DNA of 58,389 nucleotides. Source: Oscillospiraceae bacterium. GTDB lineage: Bacteria > Bacillota > Clostridia > Oscillospirales > Acutalibacteraceae. The stretch lies in NCBI GenBank assembly GCA_031270605.1, contig JAISXG010000039.1, positions 1 through 58,389 on the forward strand, in the 5' to 3' direction. Shown here piece by piece: positions 34,690 through 42,537 of this stretch. The notes beneath the pieces were generated by a model, which did no database searches, was not told the origin of the DNA, and saw nothing but the letters and a program-made list of their open reading frames with translations. The number at the start of each line of letters is the position of its first letter. The stretch's first letter is position 1. The position numbers and the translations under genes are program-made.

Positions 34690-36030
34690 TTATCTCGTCT
34701 GAATTTCAAAATAAAGCTTCTCTGCGCTGTCCACAGCCTGAAGACCCACATTAAAATAGGTCGAATCCCCGCGGCTGGTGTTTCTGTTCACAAGAAAATC
34801 CGTGTCATAATCCACGTTCGCAATGGCACCCGTGCCCTCAAACTGCTTGAGCAGTGCCTTGCCCTCGCCCTCCATCACGATCCAGCCCGCGGGGCTGTTG
34901 TCAAATTTATTGGGCGGAAAGTTCAGCTTCACAGCTTCCGCGAACGAATCAAACACACGCAGAATCCTGTTCTTGCAATAGCTCATGTCCTTTCCGGAAG
35001 AGGCGGTCAGGCTGTTAATGTCATATTCCACAACCACCTTTCCCGCGTCAGACGACGCGAAAAAGAACTCCCCGTTTTGAATCGCCTCCACAGCGGCCGC
35101 GTGATTCTTCGGCTCCACAACAGCAACAGCACCCTGATACTCCTTATAGGTCAGGCTCTTTGCTACACCGGCACCGGCGTCCGCGCCTGCGACCCACGCC
35201 GCCGCCTGATACGCGTCAAGCTCCCTGCCATCCGCAAGCTTCACCGCGTTTGTCACATTGATAATGCCCTCATAATCTGCCGCAAAGTTTGTGCAGACCG
35301 CTTTGCGATACATACCCGCCTCTTCACGCAAATATTTGATTTTGGCTTTCACCTGTTCCAAATGATCCTCATACGGCCAGGCAAGCGTCTGCCACTGATA
35401 GCTTTCGCTGCCGCTCAAAAACGCGCTGATCTGCGCGTCAGAAACCGTCGCATTGGCGCCGCCTTCAAGGTTCACCCCCGCGGCCGCGCTCAGCGGGCCT
35501 TCACCCTCAAACACGACCCAGTCAGAAACATTGCCGCTCAGCTCCGCAACCGAAGAAACGCCCCGCTTCTCAAAAACAAGCATCGTCCCAAGAAAAACAA
35601 AAACATTGTATGTTTGCGGCTCATTCGCGGGGACGCCTTCCACAACAACCTTAAAGTCCTCGCCTCTCCTGCCGGCATATTTCGCCTTCACGGTCAAATT
35701 GCCAACCGTCGTTTCGGCAGCACTTCCCCCTGCGGGGAGATAGACCAAAACCTCTTTCGCATTCTTCATCGCCTCACGGATCATCAGCATGCCGTCATTC
35801 CCTGCGTCAAAAACACTGTACCCAAGCTGCGCGACCGCGGCGTCCGGGTTTGAGCCGTCAAGGCAAATAAAAGTGTCGCCCGGGCCGTAGTCGTGCGCAA
35901 GCAGTGGCAGCAGCACCGTCCCGCGCTCAACCGTACCGACCGTATTCGCACTGTTACCTAAAAAATTAATATACGTTCCGGGGCGCACCTTGCCCACAGT
36001 TACGTCAAAAGTTCCACCTGCCAGTATCAT
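34690..36030 (-). CDS. xkdK: Tail sheath protein (XkdK-like)
   Basis: A 446-residue contractile sheath subunit. Features: FDVTVGKVRPGTYINF at the start (the XkdK/DUF-type N-terminus), a central inserted domain, and the C-terminal FDNSPAGWIVMEGEGKALLKQFEGTGAIANVDYDTDF with the sheath core. It ends YFNVGLQAVDSAEKLYFEIQTR. AGGAGG lies just before the ATG giving MILAGG. Presence of a sheath means that the tail was of the contractile (myovirus) type. Confidence 0.9.
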   Translation of the reverse strand: MILAGGTFDVTVGKVRPGTYINFLGNSANTVGTVERGTVLLPLLAHDYGPGDTFICLDGSNPDAAVAQLGYSVFDAGNDGMLMIREAMKNAKEVLVYLPAGGSAAETTVGNLTVKAKYAGRRGEDFKVVVEGVPANEPQTYNVFVFLGTMLVFEKRGVSSVAELSGNVSDWVVFEGEGPLSAAAGVNLEGGANATVSDAQISAFLSGSESYQWQTLAWPYEDHLEQVKAKIKYLREEAGMYRKAVCTNFAADYEGIINVTNAVKLADGRELDAYQAAAWVAGADAGAGVAKSLTYKEYQGAVAVVEPKNHAAAVEAIQNGEFFFASSDAGKVVVEYDINSLTASSGKDMSYCKNRILRVFDSFAEAVKLNFPPNKFDNSPAGWIVMEGEGKALLKQFEGTGAIANVDYDTDFLVNRNTSRGDSTYFNVGLQAVDSAEKLYFEIQTR

Positions 36031-36189
36031 AAACCTCCTGTTCGCGCCGCCGTATTCGCGGCGCACTGTTTCGTTCTTGTTTTTTGCGTTTTGCTCAAAC
36101 CTGAGAGAACCGCATTTTAATCACGACCGGGTAAAACAAAACAATTCCGCTCCCCTCAAAGCGGCACTGCTTTGCGGCTCCCGCACACA

Positions 36190-36651
36190 TCAACCGGCGT
36201 CAGAACCCTTTTGTGAAATATCAGCAAAAAACCGGCCCGCTTTTTCATGGTCCTGCCCCGCGAACTCCCGAAAGCTGTTCCATTTCAGAATCAGCTGTGC
36301 CGTGCCGCCCTTGAGCCGCTTTATCGCAGGATCCTTCAGTCGTAAAAACTCCTCTGTTTGCGAACCGTCCTGTGAAAGCAGCACAATCAGATTCCGTTTT
36401 GAACGGGCCTTCTGCAAAACGGCAAGCGCAAGCGCACCGGCATCCTGCGCGGTCACGTCAAAAAACTCAATCTTCCACACATACTCAAGCTGAAACGAGT
36501 TGAGCGTCCCGCCCCGCGCGATCACATCCATCGCGGGAAAATACACGCAGGGCATCGAAAAATCCTGCGGCACCTCATAATAATACGGCACCACGCCGCC
36601 CGGCCTCGCCTCATCGGCCGCGTCACACACAAACCGAACCACGCTTGCCAT
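36190..36651 (-). CDS. Phage tail terminator-like protein (XkdJ/DUF6838-like)
   Basis: A protein of about 153 residues resembling the DUF6838 tail terminator family: VVRFVCDAADEARPGGVVPYYYEVPQDFSMPCVYFPAMDVI, then NSFQLEYVWKIEFFDVT and a late LKWNSFREF. By position, it caps the tail tube before head joining. The ATG giving MASVVRF follows GGAG; a TTG four codons upstream behind AAAGGGG is an alternative. The HK97 gp10-like gene (xkdI) usually found just before it is absent. Confidence 0.72.
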   Translation of the reverse strand: MASVVRFVCDAADEARPGGVVPYYYEVPQDFSMPCVYFPAMDVIARGGTLNSFQLEYVWKIEFFDVTAQDAGALALAVLQKARSKRNLIVLLSQDGSQTEEFLRLKDPAIKRLKGGTAQLILKWNSFREFAGQDHEKAGRFFADISQKGSDAG

Positions 36652-36694
36652 TTCCTGCTCCAAAACAAAATCCCCTTTCCCAAAGCCCTGCCTC

Positions 36695-37060
36695 TTACAG
36701 GGGCATCTGGTTTCTCGTCCGCTTCACAAACACAATCAAATGGTTCCCGCGCACATTCCTTGGCACCTGCGCCGTATACTCCAGTCCCGTCTCCCTGTCA
36801 ATCACCTTGTCGTTCAGGCGAATATCCGTTCCGGAGGGCAGCGCGAGCTTCACCCGGGCGGCATATTCGTTCGCGGGCTCCTTCTGCTGCATCAGTGTGT
36901 CACGGTACTTCAACCCAAAGTGGCAGGGCACGTTTTCAACGTCCGGCACATCAGAATACGCATACGAAAAAGAGGGCTTCAAGCCGTGTCCGGGGCTTGC
37001 GCTTTCTCGCGTAAGGTGATAAATATCGCACCGGTGATCCCAAAAGTCCTTGATACTCAT
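36695..37060 (-). CDS. Head-closure protein (XkdH/YqbH-like)
   Basis: A 121-residue protein with the DUF3599/YqbH pattern: DFWDHRCDIYHLTRES, CHFGLKYRDTLMQQKEPANEYAARVKLALPSGTDIRLNDKVIDRETGLEYTA. It forms the interface between connector and tail in PBSX-like phages. GGGGGGAAGCGGG lies before the ATG. Confidence 0.8.
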   Translation of the reverse strand: MSIKDFWDHRCDIYHLTRESASPGHGLKPSFSYAYSDVPDVENVPCHFGLKYRDTLMQQKEPANEYAARVKLALPSGTDIRLNDKVIDRETGLEYTAQVPRNVRGNHLIVFVKRTRNQMPL

Positions 37061-37072
37061 CCCGCTTCCCCC

Positions 37073-37459
37073 CTACAGCCTCCGCAGCTTCAAATCCGTT
37101 ACCGTGCCGGTTGCAAGCACATATTCACGCAAAAGTGAATCAAGTCCCAATGCCGCAATATCGACAAAGCTGTTTTCCGCCTCATAAGAATATTCGTCAA
37201 ATGTTTCCTTTTTGACGCCCTTCGTCAGCATCACGGCATTATGGGCGAAAGCCTCCGCAAGCAGCACGCAGGCCGTCCGCACTTTTTCGGGAACCGTTTC
37301 GAATTCCGCGGCGGCAAACGAGTTTCCGGTGAAGCGAATCACAAACTCCTCCGCGCGCAGAATATCAGTCTGCAAGTTTTCCCACGGGCGCTTCCTCACG
37401 TCCTCAAACGCAGAATACACCCGCACATCCGCCGGTTGAATCCATGGCCTTTGTGCCAT
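37073..37459 (-). CDS. Head-tail connector protein (YqbG-like, DUF3199)
   Basis: A 128-residue helical protein with WIQPADVRVYSAFEDVRKRP, DILRAEEFVIRFTGNSF, VRTACVLLAEAFAHNA and SYEAENSFVDIAALGLDSLL, as in the DUF3199 connector family. GGGAGGTG precedes the ATG. It lies between capsid and head-closure genes. Confidence 0.8.
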   Translation of the reverse strand: MAQRPWIQPADVRVYSAFEDVRKRPWENLQTDILRAEEFVIRFTGNSFAAAEFETVPEKVRTACVLLAEAFAHNAVMLTKGVKKETFDEYSYEAENSFVDIAALGLDSLLREYVLATGTVTDLKLRRL

Positions 37460-37501
37460 CAGGCGACACCTCCCATAAAATCTGGCATAATCGTGGCGAT
37501 A

Positions 37502-38446
37502 TTACAGCGCTGCAAGCTCCTTCACCATCACAACGGCATCCGGCTCTTCGATCACCGGGTCAAAATCAAAGTGAATCACATAAAAGCGCTTATCCTGCAT
37601 AATCGCCTTTTCGCCTTCTGTGGACTTTCGGATTTTCACCGAATACGAATGCACTGCGACAAGGTTCTGCGGGTCGGTCAAAATGATTTTATCGTCCGCC
37701 AGCGCGGGCACGGCGACAACAGGCACCGAGGCCGGGCTGTTCATGATCGCGTCCGTAATACCGCCGCCCGCGGCAATCACCCTGTCAAGCAGGTATTTGT
37801 CCCAGTCCTGCTTGCGGCGGGGGGACATCAGCCAGCGCAGGTTGCCGTTGTTATACTTGTTCGGCATCTGCTTAAGCGCGTCATAAAACACGTCAACCGA
37901 CATCTTGCCGTCATTTTCATCCGCGCGGTCAAGCACATGCCCGCCCGCGGCAATCTGCTTGACCCAGCCGTTGTTGATTTTCAAAAAATCATAATCGTCG
38001 TCAGACTCGGTAATCGCCTCGTCGCCGTTGAGGCAAAGGTCTTCCTTGTCCACGGCGACTTGCTTTGTCATGAGCGAAACCACAACGTCCTCAAAGTTTT
38101 CGCCTTCGATGTTCTCGCGCAGCGCCTCTTCGGTAATTTCCCAGGGCAAGCGCACGGCAGTAGTCGTGTATTCGATCTTGCCAAAGGTCGGCACGGCGCG
38201 AAAACCGTCGTCCGTGTTCTCCACCTTTTTCCTGAGCATACGCGACGCAATGCCGATTTTGTCGATTTCACCGATTTTCTCGGGGCGGATCACATTGCGC
38301 ACAAGGCCCCCGAGAGGCGTCGCCTCAAAGGTCATCTGCAAAAACTGCTTCGCCTGACCCGGGTTCAAAAGCCCCGAGGTCACATTGCCTGTGCTGATCG
38401 CAGCCTTTGAAATAATGTCATAATTGCTTTTCATTGTTGTCGTCAT
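37502..38446 (-). CDS. xkdG: Major capsid protein (XkdG-like)
   Basis: A 314-residue shell protein, HK97-fold type. Features: GLLNPGQAKQFLQMTFEATPLGGLVRNVIRP, IDKIGIASRMLRK, VRLPWEITEEALRENIEGENFEDVVVSLMTKQVAVDKEDLCLNGDE, and the late RFYVIHFDFDPVIEEPDAVVMV. The start is unclear: the first ATG touches AAAGGA, and the second (four codons in) is 12 bases away. A very large inverted repeat lies just upstream and could form its leader. Confidence 0.9.
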   Translation of the reverse strand: MTTTMKSNYDIISKAAISTGNVTSGLLNPGQAKQFLQMTFEATPLGGLVRNVIRPEKIGEIDKIGIASRMLRKKVENTDDGFRAVPTFGKIEYTTTAVRLPWEITEEALRENIEGENFEDVVVSLMTKQVAVDKEDLCLNGDEAITESDDDYDFLKINNGWVKQIAAGGHVLDRADENDGKMSVDVFYDALKQMPNKYNNGNLRWLMSPRRKQDWDKYLLDRVIAAGGGITDAIMNSPASVPVVAVPALADDKIILTDPQNLVAVHSYSVKIRKSTEGEKAIMQDKRFYVIHFDFDPVIEEPDAVVMVKELAAL

Positions 38447-38459
38447 TCCTTTCTATTGA

Positions 38460-38562
38460 TATGAAACACCATTAAAAAAGCAGATAAAACAGAGAGATGC
38501 ATTCCTTAAGAAGAATGTGCCCTGAGCGATAATTTTATCGTCGCTTTTGTTGGTGTTTCGTA
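38460..38562. promoter_or_regulatory. Large nested inverted repeat upstream of the capsid gene
   Basis: Arms of about 30 bases (38460-38489 and 38533-38562) pair with a few mismatches; the outer part reads GAAACACCA / TGGTGTTTC and the inner part GATAAAA / TTTTATC. Inside is a second hairpin CATTC...GAATG. It fills the 134-base gap between the protease and capsid genes. There is no T tract on the minus strand, so a leader or processing structure is more likely than a terminator. Confidence 0.65.
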
Positions 38563-38580
38563 TGAAACGCATAAAATCGG

Positions 38581-39375
38581 TCAAATGAACCCCTTCAAAA
38601 AATGGCTCTCCTTTTTCTCAAAAGCGCTCAGTCTCGCGTCCTCATCATCAAGGTTCGTTGAAACGCCTCTCGCCTTTTTCAAATTTTTCAGCGCGCTTTC
38701 AATGCTCTCGTCGATCATTGCCTGAATTTCCTCTCGTGTCATTTCTTCGTCCTCCTTCCGCTCCGCATCGCTATCCAAATCCTCAATCTTCAGCAGCTCC
38801 GCCATTTTTTTAAGAAACCCGCCCTTTTCGCGTTGTACCGCCGAATCGCCGCACCGCTTTTCAGCCAGCACACCGTGCGGAGTGTCTGCCTCGGCATAGC
38901 GCCCGACCCCGCCCATGGAAAACCCGGTAATCTTGCCCTTTTGCACCGCTTCCCAGATTTCCCTGTTCTGCACCTCAAGCGTCAGCAGCCAGGTTCCCTT
39001 CGCGATGCGCACATTTCCAACAAGCATTTCACACGGGGCGACATAGTTCTCCACAATAAAAACCCCGTCGGCCCCCTGAAAACTGTGCTGCACATCCACA
39101 TTGTCCCCGTTTTTCGCAAACCAATAGGCGGCCTTGCGAATCTCTTCGTCCGTCATAAAATTTCCGTGGGCGTCCTCGCAAAACGGCTCATACACGATCC
39201 CCGTAATATAATGAGACTCCTCATCCACCTTCACAATTCTGCCAAACCGCGAAAACGCGGCCTCATCCTCCCCGGCCTTGGCAATCAAAAAACGCCGGCC
39301 GTTTGCGGGGCGGTCAACCAAAGAAACATACTGAATCTTCGCGTCGCTGATTTCCAGAGCTTTTCTGATCTTCAT
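38581..39375 (-). CDS. xkdF: XkdF-like prohead serine protease (Peptidase_S78_2)
   Basis: A 264-residue capsid maturation protease. N-terminal IQYVSLVDRPANGRRFLIAK and GIVYEPFCEDAHGNFMTDEEIRKAAY are characteristic. The predicted catalytic His is in VDVQHSF and the Ser in KGKITGFSMGG. The acidic, helical C-terminus (EEMTREEIQAMIDESIESALKNLKK) may act as scaffold. GGAGGGGGG precedes the ATG giving MKIRKAL. Confidence 0.88.
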   Translation of the reverse strand: MKIRKALEISDAKIQYVSLVDRPANGRRFLIAKAGEDEAAFSRFGRIVKVDEESHYITGIVYEPFCEDAHGNFMTDEEIRKAAYWFAKNGDNVDVQHSFQGADGVFIVENYVAPCEMLVGNVRIAKGTWLLTLEVQNREIWEAVQKGKITGFSMGGVGRYAEADTPHGVLAEKRCGDSAVQREKGGFLKKMAELLKIEDLDSDAERKEDEEMTREEIQAMIDESIESALKNLKKARGVSTNLDDEDARLSAFEKKESHFLKGFI

Positions 39376-39555
39376 ATCCTTCACCCCCCTCCTCAAAGAC
39401 ATAACAATGCGCTTTCGCAGGCATCATTCATGATCACCCGCGAAAGCGCGAAACAGGATTGCCGCTCAGTGAAAAGACCGCATCGTCCGTTACCCTTTCC
39501 ACGATAGCATATTACCACACCAAAAGCCTTTTGTACTGCAAACTTCAAACACGCC

Positions 39556-40062
39556 CTAAATCCGCAGCCCGCGCTCCCGGCAAAACAGCAGCCGCGCCTC
39601 CTTGAGCCAATAATACACCTGCCGCTCGCTTGCCGGAATCTGCAGCGAGGCCACAAGCACCCGCCGCGCGATCTCGCCCTTGTCCAGCTTCACGCCCGGT
39701 CCCGCAAAATAAATCATCTCCACCGCGCGCAAAATCTCCCGTCCGTTTTTCTTGCGCTCAATTTGCACAATCGCCTGTTCCACAGCCCGCAAATCCTCAA
39801 GAATCGGCGCCTTCTGCGCCATCAGCCGCTCCGCGTTGATCAGCGCCTGCTCCGTCGGCTTTGAAATCCCGCTTCTGATCCAGCACAGTTCATCCCTGCT
39901 CTTCCGCACGGCATTTTCATGAATCAAATGCCGCAGCTCTTCATATGTAGGCTGTCCGCACAGCGCATACAAGCGAAAGGCGGCAACCGCATAGCGCCGG
40001 GAATCGTCCTCGTTTTCTTTATTTTCATCAAAAAACACCTGCAAAGCTTTCTGCAAATTCAT
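39556..40062 (-). CDS. Putative phage late-gene transcription activator
   Basis: A 168-residue protein, mostly helical. Its C-terminus (KLDKGEIARRVLVASLQIPASERQVYYWLKEARLLFCRERGLRI) looks like a sigma-region-4-type helix-turn-helix as in ArpU/RinA/Xpf phage activators; the family assignment is tentative. AAAGGAG lies ten bases before the ATG. It is upstream of the whole structural cassette, which fits a role in switching on morphogenesis genes. The stop codon lies in a copy of TAGGGCGTGTTTGAA. Confidence 0.6.
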   Translation of the reverse strand: MNLQKALQVFFDENKENEDDSRRYAVAAFRLYALCGQPTYEELRHLIHENAVRKSRDELCWIRSGISKPTEQALINAERLMAQKAPILEDLRAVEQAIVQIERKKNGREILRAVEMIYFAGPGVKLDKGEIARRVLVASLQIPASERQVYYWLKEARLLFCRERGLRI

Positions 40063-40103
40063 CAAAACACGCTCCTTTTACAAAACTTCCTGTGCTGCCT
40101 TTC

Positions 40104-40343
40104 TTATTCATCCTCACCGGTCGTCACCGCTTCCAATCCAAACAAATCCAGCAGATCATCCTCATGAATGCTGAAAATATAATCAAAAAAGCAGGAGCGA
40201 TGAAAAATCTGTTCCTCAACCTCAACATAAACTTCACCCTTCACAATACCATCCTTGCAATAATCACACCGGCACACTTGTTTCCCCTCGGGGGCATTCG
40301 GGCATCCCGGCGCATGGATCCGTCTATTGCAATATTCGCACAT
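40104..40343 (-). CDS. Small cysteine-rich putative zinc-binding protein
   Basis: A 79-residue protein with two Cys-x2-Cys knuckles: MCEYCNRRIHAPGCPN and VCRCDYCKDGIVKGEVYVEVE, then a third site FHRSCFFDYI. This arrangement resembles the treble-clef/LIM-like small zinc proteins common in Firmicutes phages (CDYC-x-PI-x-GExY ... CEDC). AAGG lies seven bases before the ATG used; an earlier in-frame start would add 15 residues. The acidic tail (EDDLLDLFGLEAVTTGEDE) may bind a partner. Confidence 0.6.
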   Translation of the reverse strand: MCEYCNRRIHAPGCPNAPEGKQVCRCDYCKDGIVKGEVYVEVEEQIFHRSCFFDYIFSIHEDDLLDLFGLEAVTTGEDE

Positions 40344-40457
40344 ACATTCACCTTCTTTATTTGTGGCACAAGCTTCAATCTTTGACAACGGCTCGTGTTA
40401 TGACTTCATTATCCACATTTCAGAGGGTTTACACCGCAAAAAACATTGCAGCACAAC

Positions 40458-40472
40458 TGTAAAAATATTACA
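40458..40472. promoter_or_regulatory. Candidate operator between the XRE and zinc-protein genes
   Basis: TGTAA-N5-TTACA perfect inverted repeat just downstream of a TACAAT -10-like element on the minus strand. A possible site for the adjacent XRE regulator; inference only. Confidence 0.3.
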
Positions 40473-40553
40473 TTTTTGTTATATTGTATCATCGGTTTTT
40501 TGATTCTGTGACTTTTTTCAACATATCTGCTCTAAAAGTAGGACATTTCTATC

Positions 40554-40751
40554 TTATTCGACACAAAACAACAAAGAGGCATCCACCTTCGATGTCTTGG
40601 CCAACAGGCAAAGCGTATACACGCTCGGATGGTTTTTCCCGTTTTCAATCGCATTGGTCTGCGATTTACTGACGCCGGAGAGCTTCTCCAACTCCCGCAA
40701 GCTCAATTTCTTCCTTACTCTGTGATCATAAATAAAATACCGAACCATCAT
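40554..40751 (-). CDS. XRE-family helix-turn-helix regulator
   Basis: A 65-residue single-domain DNA-binding protein: YDHRVRKKLSLRELEKLSGVSKSQTNAIENGKNHPSVYTLCLLAKTSKVDASLLF, a complete Cro/C1-type fold. AAAGGAG lies ten bases before two tandem ATG codons; the upstream in-frame extension runs through a low-complexity hairpin and is unlikely. It is the first gene of the prophage and may be its only remaining regulator besides the putative activator. Confidence 0.78.
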   Translation of the reverse strand: MMVRYFIYDHRVRKKLSLRELEKLSGVSKSQTNAIENGKNHPSVYTLCLLAKTSKVDASLLFCVE

Positions 40752-40910
40752 CCGGCAGCATCTCCTTTGGCTTGTTTTCTCTTTATCAAACCGTATAAAA
40801 TTGAAAAAAGGCCGAGTCAAAATGAACCACCTCATTCTGACTCGGCCTATATTCGATTTCAAAAAAACAATACAATTCCAATATGTGCCCTCATCACATA
40901 TCAAATGTTA

Positions 40911-41128
40911 ATATAGGGGCTACTAAATAATTGCCTTTTATGAAAGGCAATTGCAAAACCTATGGTTTTGCTCAGAAAATCAAGGATTTTCAGTCAGTGC
41001 CCCTGATTTCGGGGTTGGTTCGTCCCAAGAATTGTTAAACTATTATGTGACGAACACAAGAACAAACAAAAAACTCTATTTGTATTGATATGGTTGCGTT
41101 TTTTGTTTGTTCAGCAACCCCTAATATA
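40911..41128. repeat. Compact multi-hairpin element at the prophage edge
   Basis: Six consecutive stems fill about 200 bases: 40929-40952 (AATTGCCTTT stem), 40953-40971 (GCAAAACC stem), 40975-40991 (GAAAATC stem), 41000-41014 (CCCC/GGGG), 41018-41055 (GTTCGTC/GACGAAC) and 41060-41112 (15-base perfect stem). Flanking TAGGGGCT (40914-40921) and AGCAACCCCTA (41113-41123) can close the whole into a multibranched structure. It fills the gap between the XRE gene and the fucosidase stop. Either a structured RNA or a palindromic mobile element; no gene in it. Confidence 0.7.
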
Positions 41129-42524
41129 AACTCACCTTGGAAATCTCAATAAATGACCTGAACTTCAAAAACACAATTTTCACGCGTTTCACCTTCGTCG
41201 GCTTTAAGGGGCAAATGCGTTTGCTGCCAATCACGTTAGATTGATAAACGCTTTTCCATTTCCCCTTCCCGTTCTCGCAAAACACCTCAAACTCTTCCAC
41301 ATGCTGCCCGTTGCGGATGTGCTCGCGAATCACCAGTTTGTCAAACAAATCCTCTTCTTCCAGTTCAATGATGATTTCAGGTTTCTTGTCACCCGCCGCA
41401 GGCCGCCAAAAGCTGTCCTGCTTCTCATTGAGCACATTGCCCGGCGCATACAGCTCACTCAACTGCGAAGAGGCCGAAACGCTCCCCTTTTCCGCCGCAA
41501 GGTCATATGCAAAAATCATGTCCAGATACTTCCCAAACGCGTGCAGCACTTGAGAATCGATCTCATACAGCCGCCCGCGCTTGTCCGGCGCAATCCCCAA
41601 AAGCAAATTCGAATTGGCGCCCACGGTGTTGCAATAAAGCTTCCACAGCTTATCCTTCGATTTCACCGAATAATTGTCGTCCTTGTGAAAAAACCAGCGA
41701 GGCCGCATCGAAACATTTACTTCACAAGGGTACCAAATGAATTCCGCTTCATTTTTTATCGCTTTTCTGCTGCCAAGGTCAAGGTCAGTGACCGCCTTCG
41801 CCTTTTTCTCAGGCTTTTTCGCTCCCGAACCGGCCACCAGATATTTCGGCACAACGCTCCATTCTTCCCTGCGTAACACGCCGCGCTCATTGCCGCACCA
41901 GCGCACGTCCGGCCCGCAGGCCGCAATCGCCGCATGGGGCTGCAATTCCCGAATCAACGCATAATAGCTCTCAAAATCAAATTCCTGCGTCTTGCCGTTC
42001 ACGCCCTCGCCATACACACCGTCAAGCCAAACGCAAAAAACATCTCCGTAGTTGGTCAGCAGCTCGTGCAGCTGCCCCCTGAAAAATTCGTTATAAGGCT
42101 CACCTGTACCATAACTCGGCTCATGCACATCCCACGGTGAAAGATAAATCCCGAACTTCAGGCCATATTTCCGGCAGGCAGCCGAAACGTCACGCACAAT
42201 GTCGCCCTCGCCGTTCATCCAGTTTTTCGCGCTTTTCACAGAGTAATCCGTATACTCCGTGGGCCACAGGCAAAAACCGTCATGATGCTTGCAGGTCAGA
42301 ATCAGGCCACTCATTCCGGCGGCCTTCACATGTTCAGCCCACTCGCCGGCAGAAAAGTCCTCCGGCCAAAAGCTGCCGGGCACAGCAAAGCCATCCCCCC
42401 AGTCAACGCCGGTAAAGGTATTCATTCCAAAACAGATGAGCGCGTTAAACTCCGTTTCCTGCCAAAGCATCTGCCGTTCCGTCGGTCTTACCTCCGCCGC
42501 GATTTCATATGGCTGCTTCCCCAC
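41121..42524 (-). CDS. Alpha-L-fucosidase, GH29
   Basis: Retaining glycoside hydrolase of 467 residues that releases L-fucose from glycans such as mucin or milk oligosaccharides. Features: ALICFGMNTFTGVDWGDG, LTCKHHDGFCLWPT, GIYLSPWD, and the catalytic nucleophile Asp in CVWLDGVYGEG. A C-terminal carbohydrate-binding-like discoidin domain (KPEIIIELEEEDLFDKLVIREHI...) follows. No signal peptide, so it probably acts on imported oligosaccharides. A GTG nine bases after AGGAGG is the start. Last gene of the oxidoreductase operon. Confidence 0.9.
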   Translation of the reverse strand: MGKQPYEIAAEVRPTERQMLWQETEFNALICFGMNTFTGVDWGDGFAVPGSFWPEDFSAGEWAEHVKAAGMSGLILTCKHHDGFCLWPTEYTDYSVKSAKNWMNGEGDIVRDVSAACRKYGLKFGIYLSPWDVHEPSYGTGEPYNEFFRGQLHELLTNYGDVFCVWLDGVYGEGVNGKTQEFDFESYYALIRELQPHAAIAACGPDVRWCGNERGVLRREEWSVVPKYLVAGSGAKKPEKKAKAVTDLDLGSRKAIKNEAEFIWYPCEVNVSMRPRWFFHKDDNYSVKSKDKLWKLYCNTVGANSNLLLGIAPDKRGRLYEIDSQVLHAFGKYLDMIFAYDLAAEKGSVSASSQLSELYAPGNVLNEKQDSFWRPAAGDKKPEIIIELEEEDLFDKLVIREHIRNGQHVEEFEVFCENGKGKWKSVYQSNVIGSKRICPLKPTKVKRVKIVFLKFRSFIEISKVSLY

Positions 42525-42537
42525 TCGCTTTGTCCTC

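Noticed and set aside
34657..35853. Open frame of 398 codons on the plus strand opposite the sheath gene
   Set aside because: Shadow of a well-supported gene with codon-complement composition and no domain; the missing tape measure is not hidden here.
37241..38410. Open frame of 389 codons on the plus strand opposite the capsid gene
   Set aside because: Antisense shadow; His/Arg/Leu-rich, no ribosome site.
41018..41055. GGTTCG-type sequence as part of a tRNA
   Set aside because: No acceptor stem, anticodon arm or CCA context; it is part of the multi-hairpin element.
20636..41128. Prophage attachment sites
   Set aside because: I compared the left and right edges by eye and found no convincing direct repeat; no integrase or tRNA gene is present, so no att site is called.
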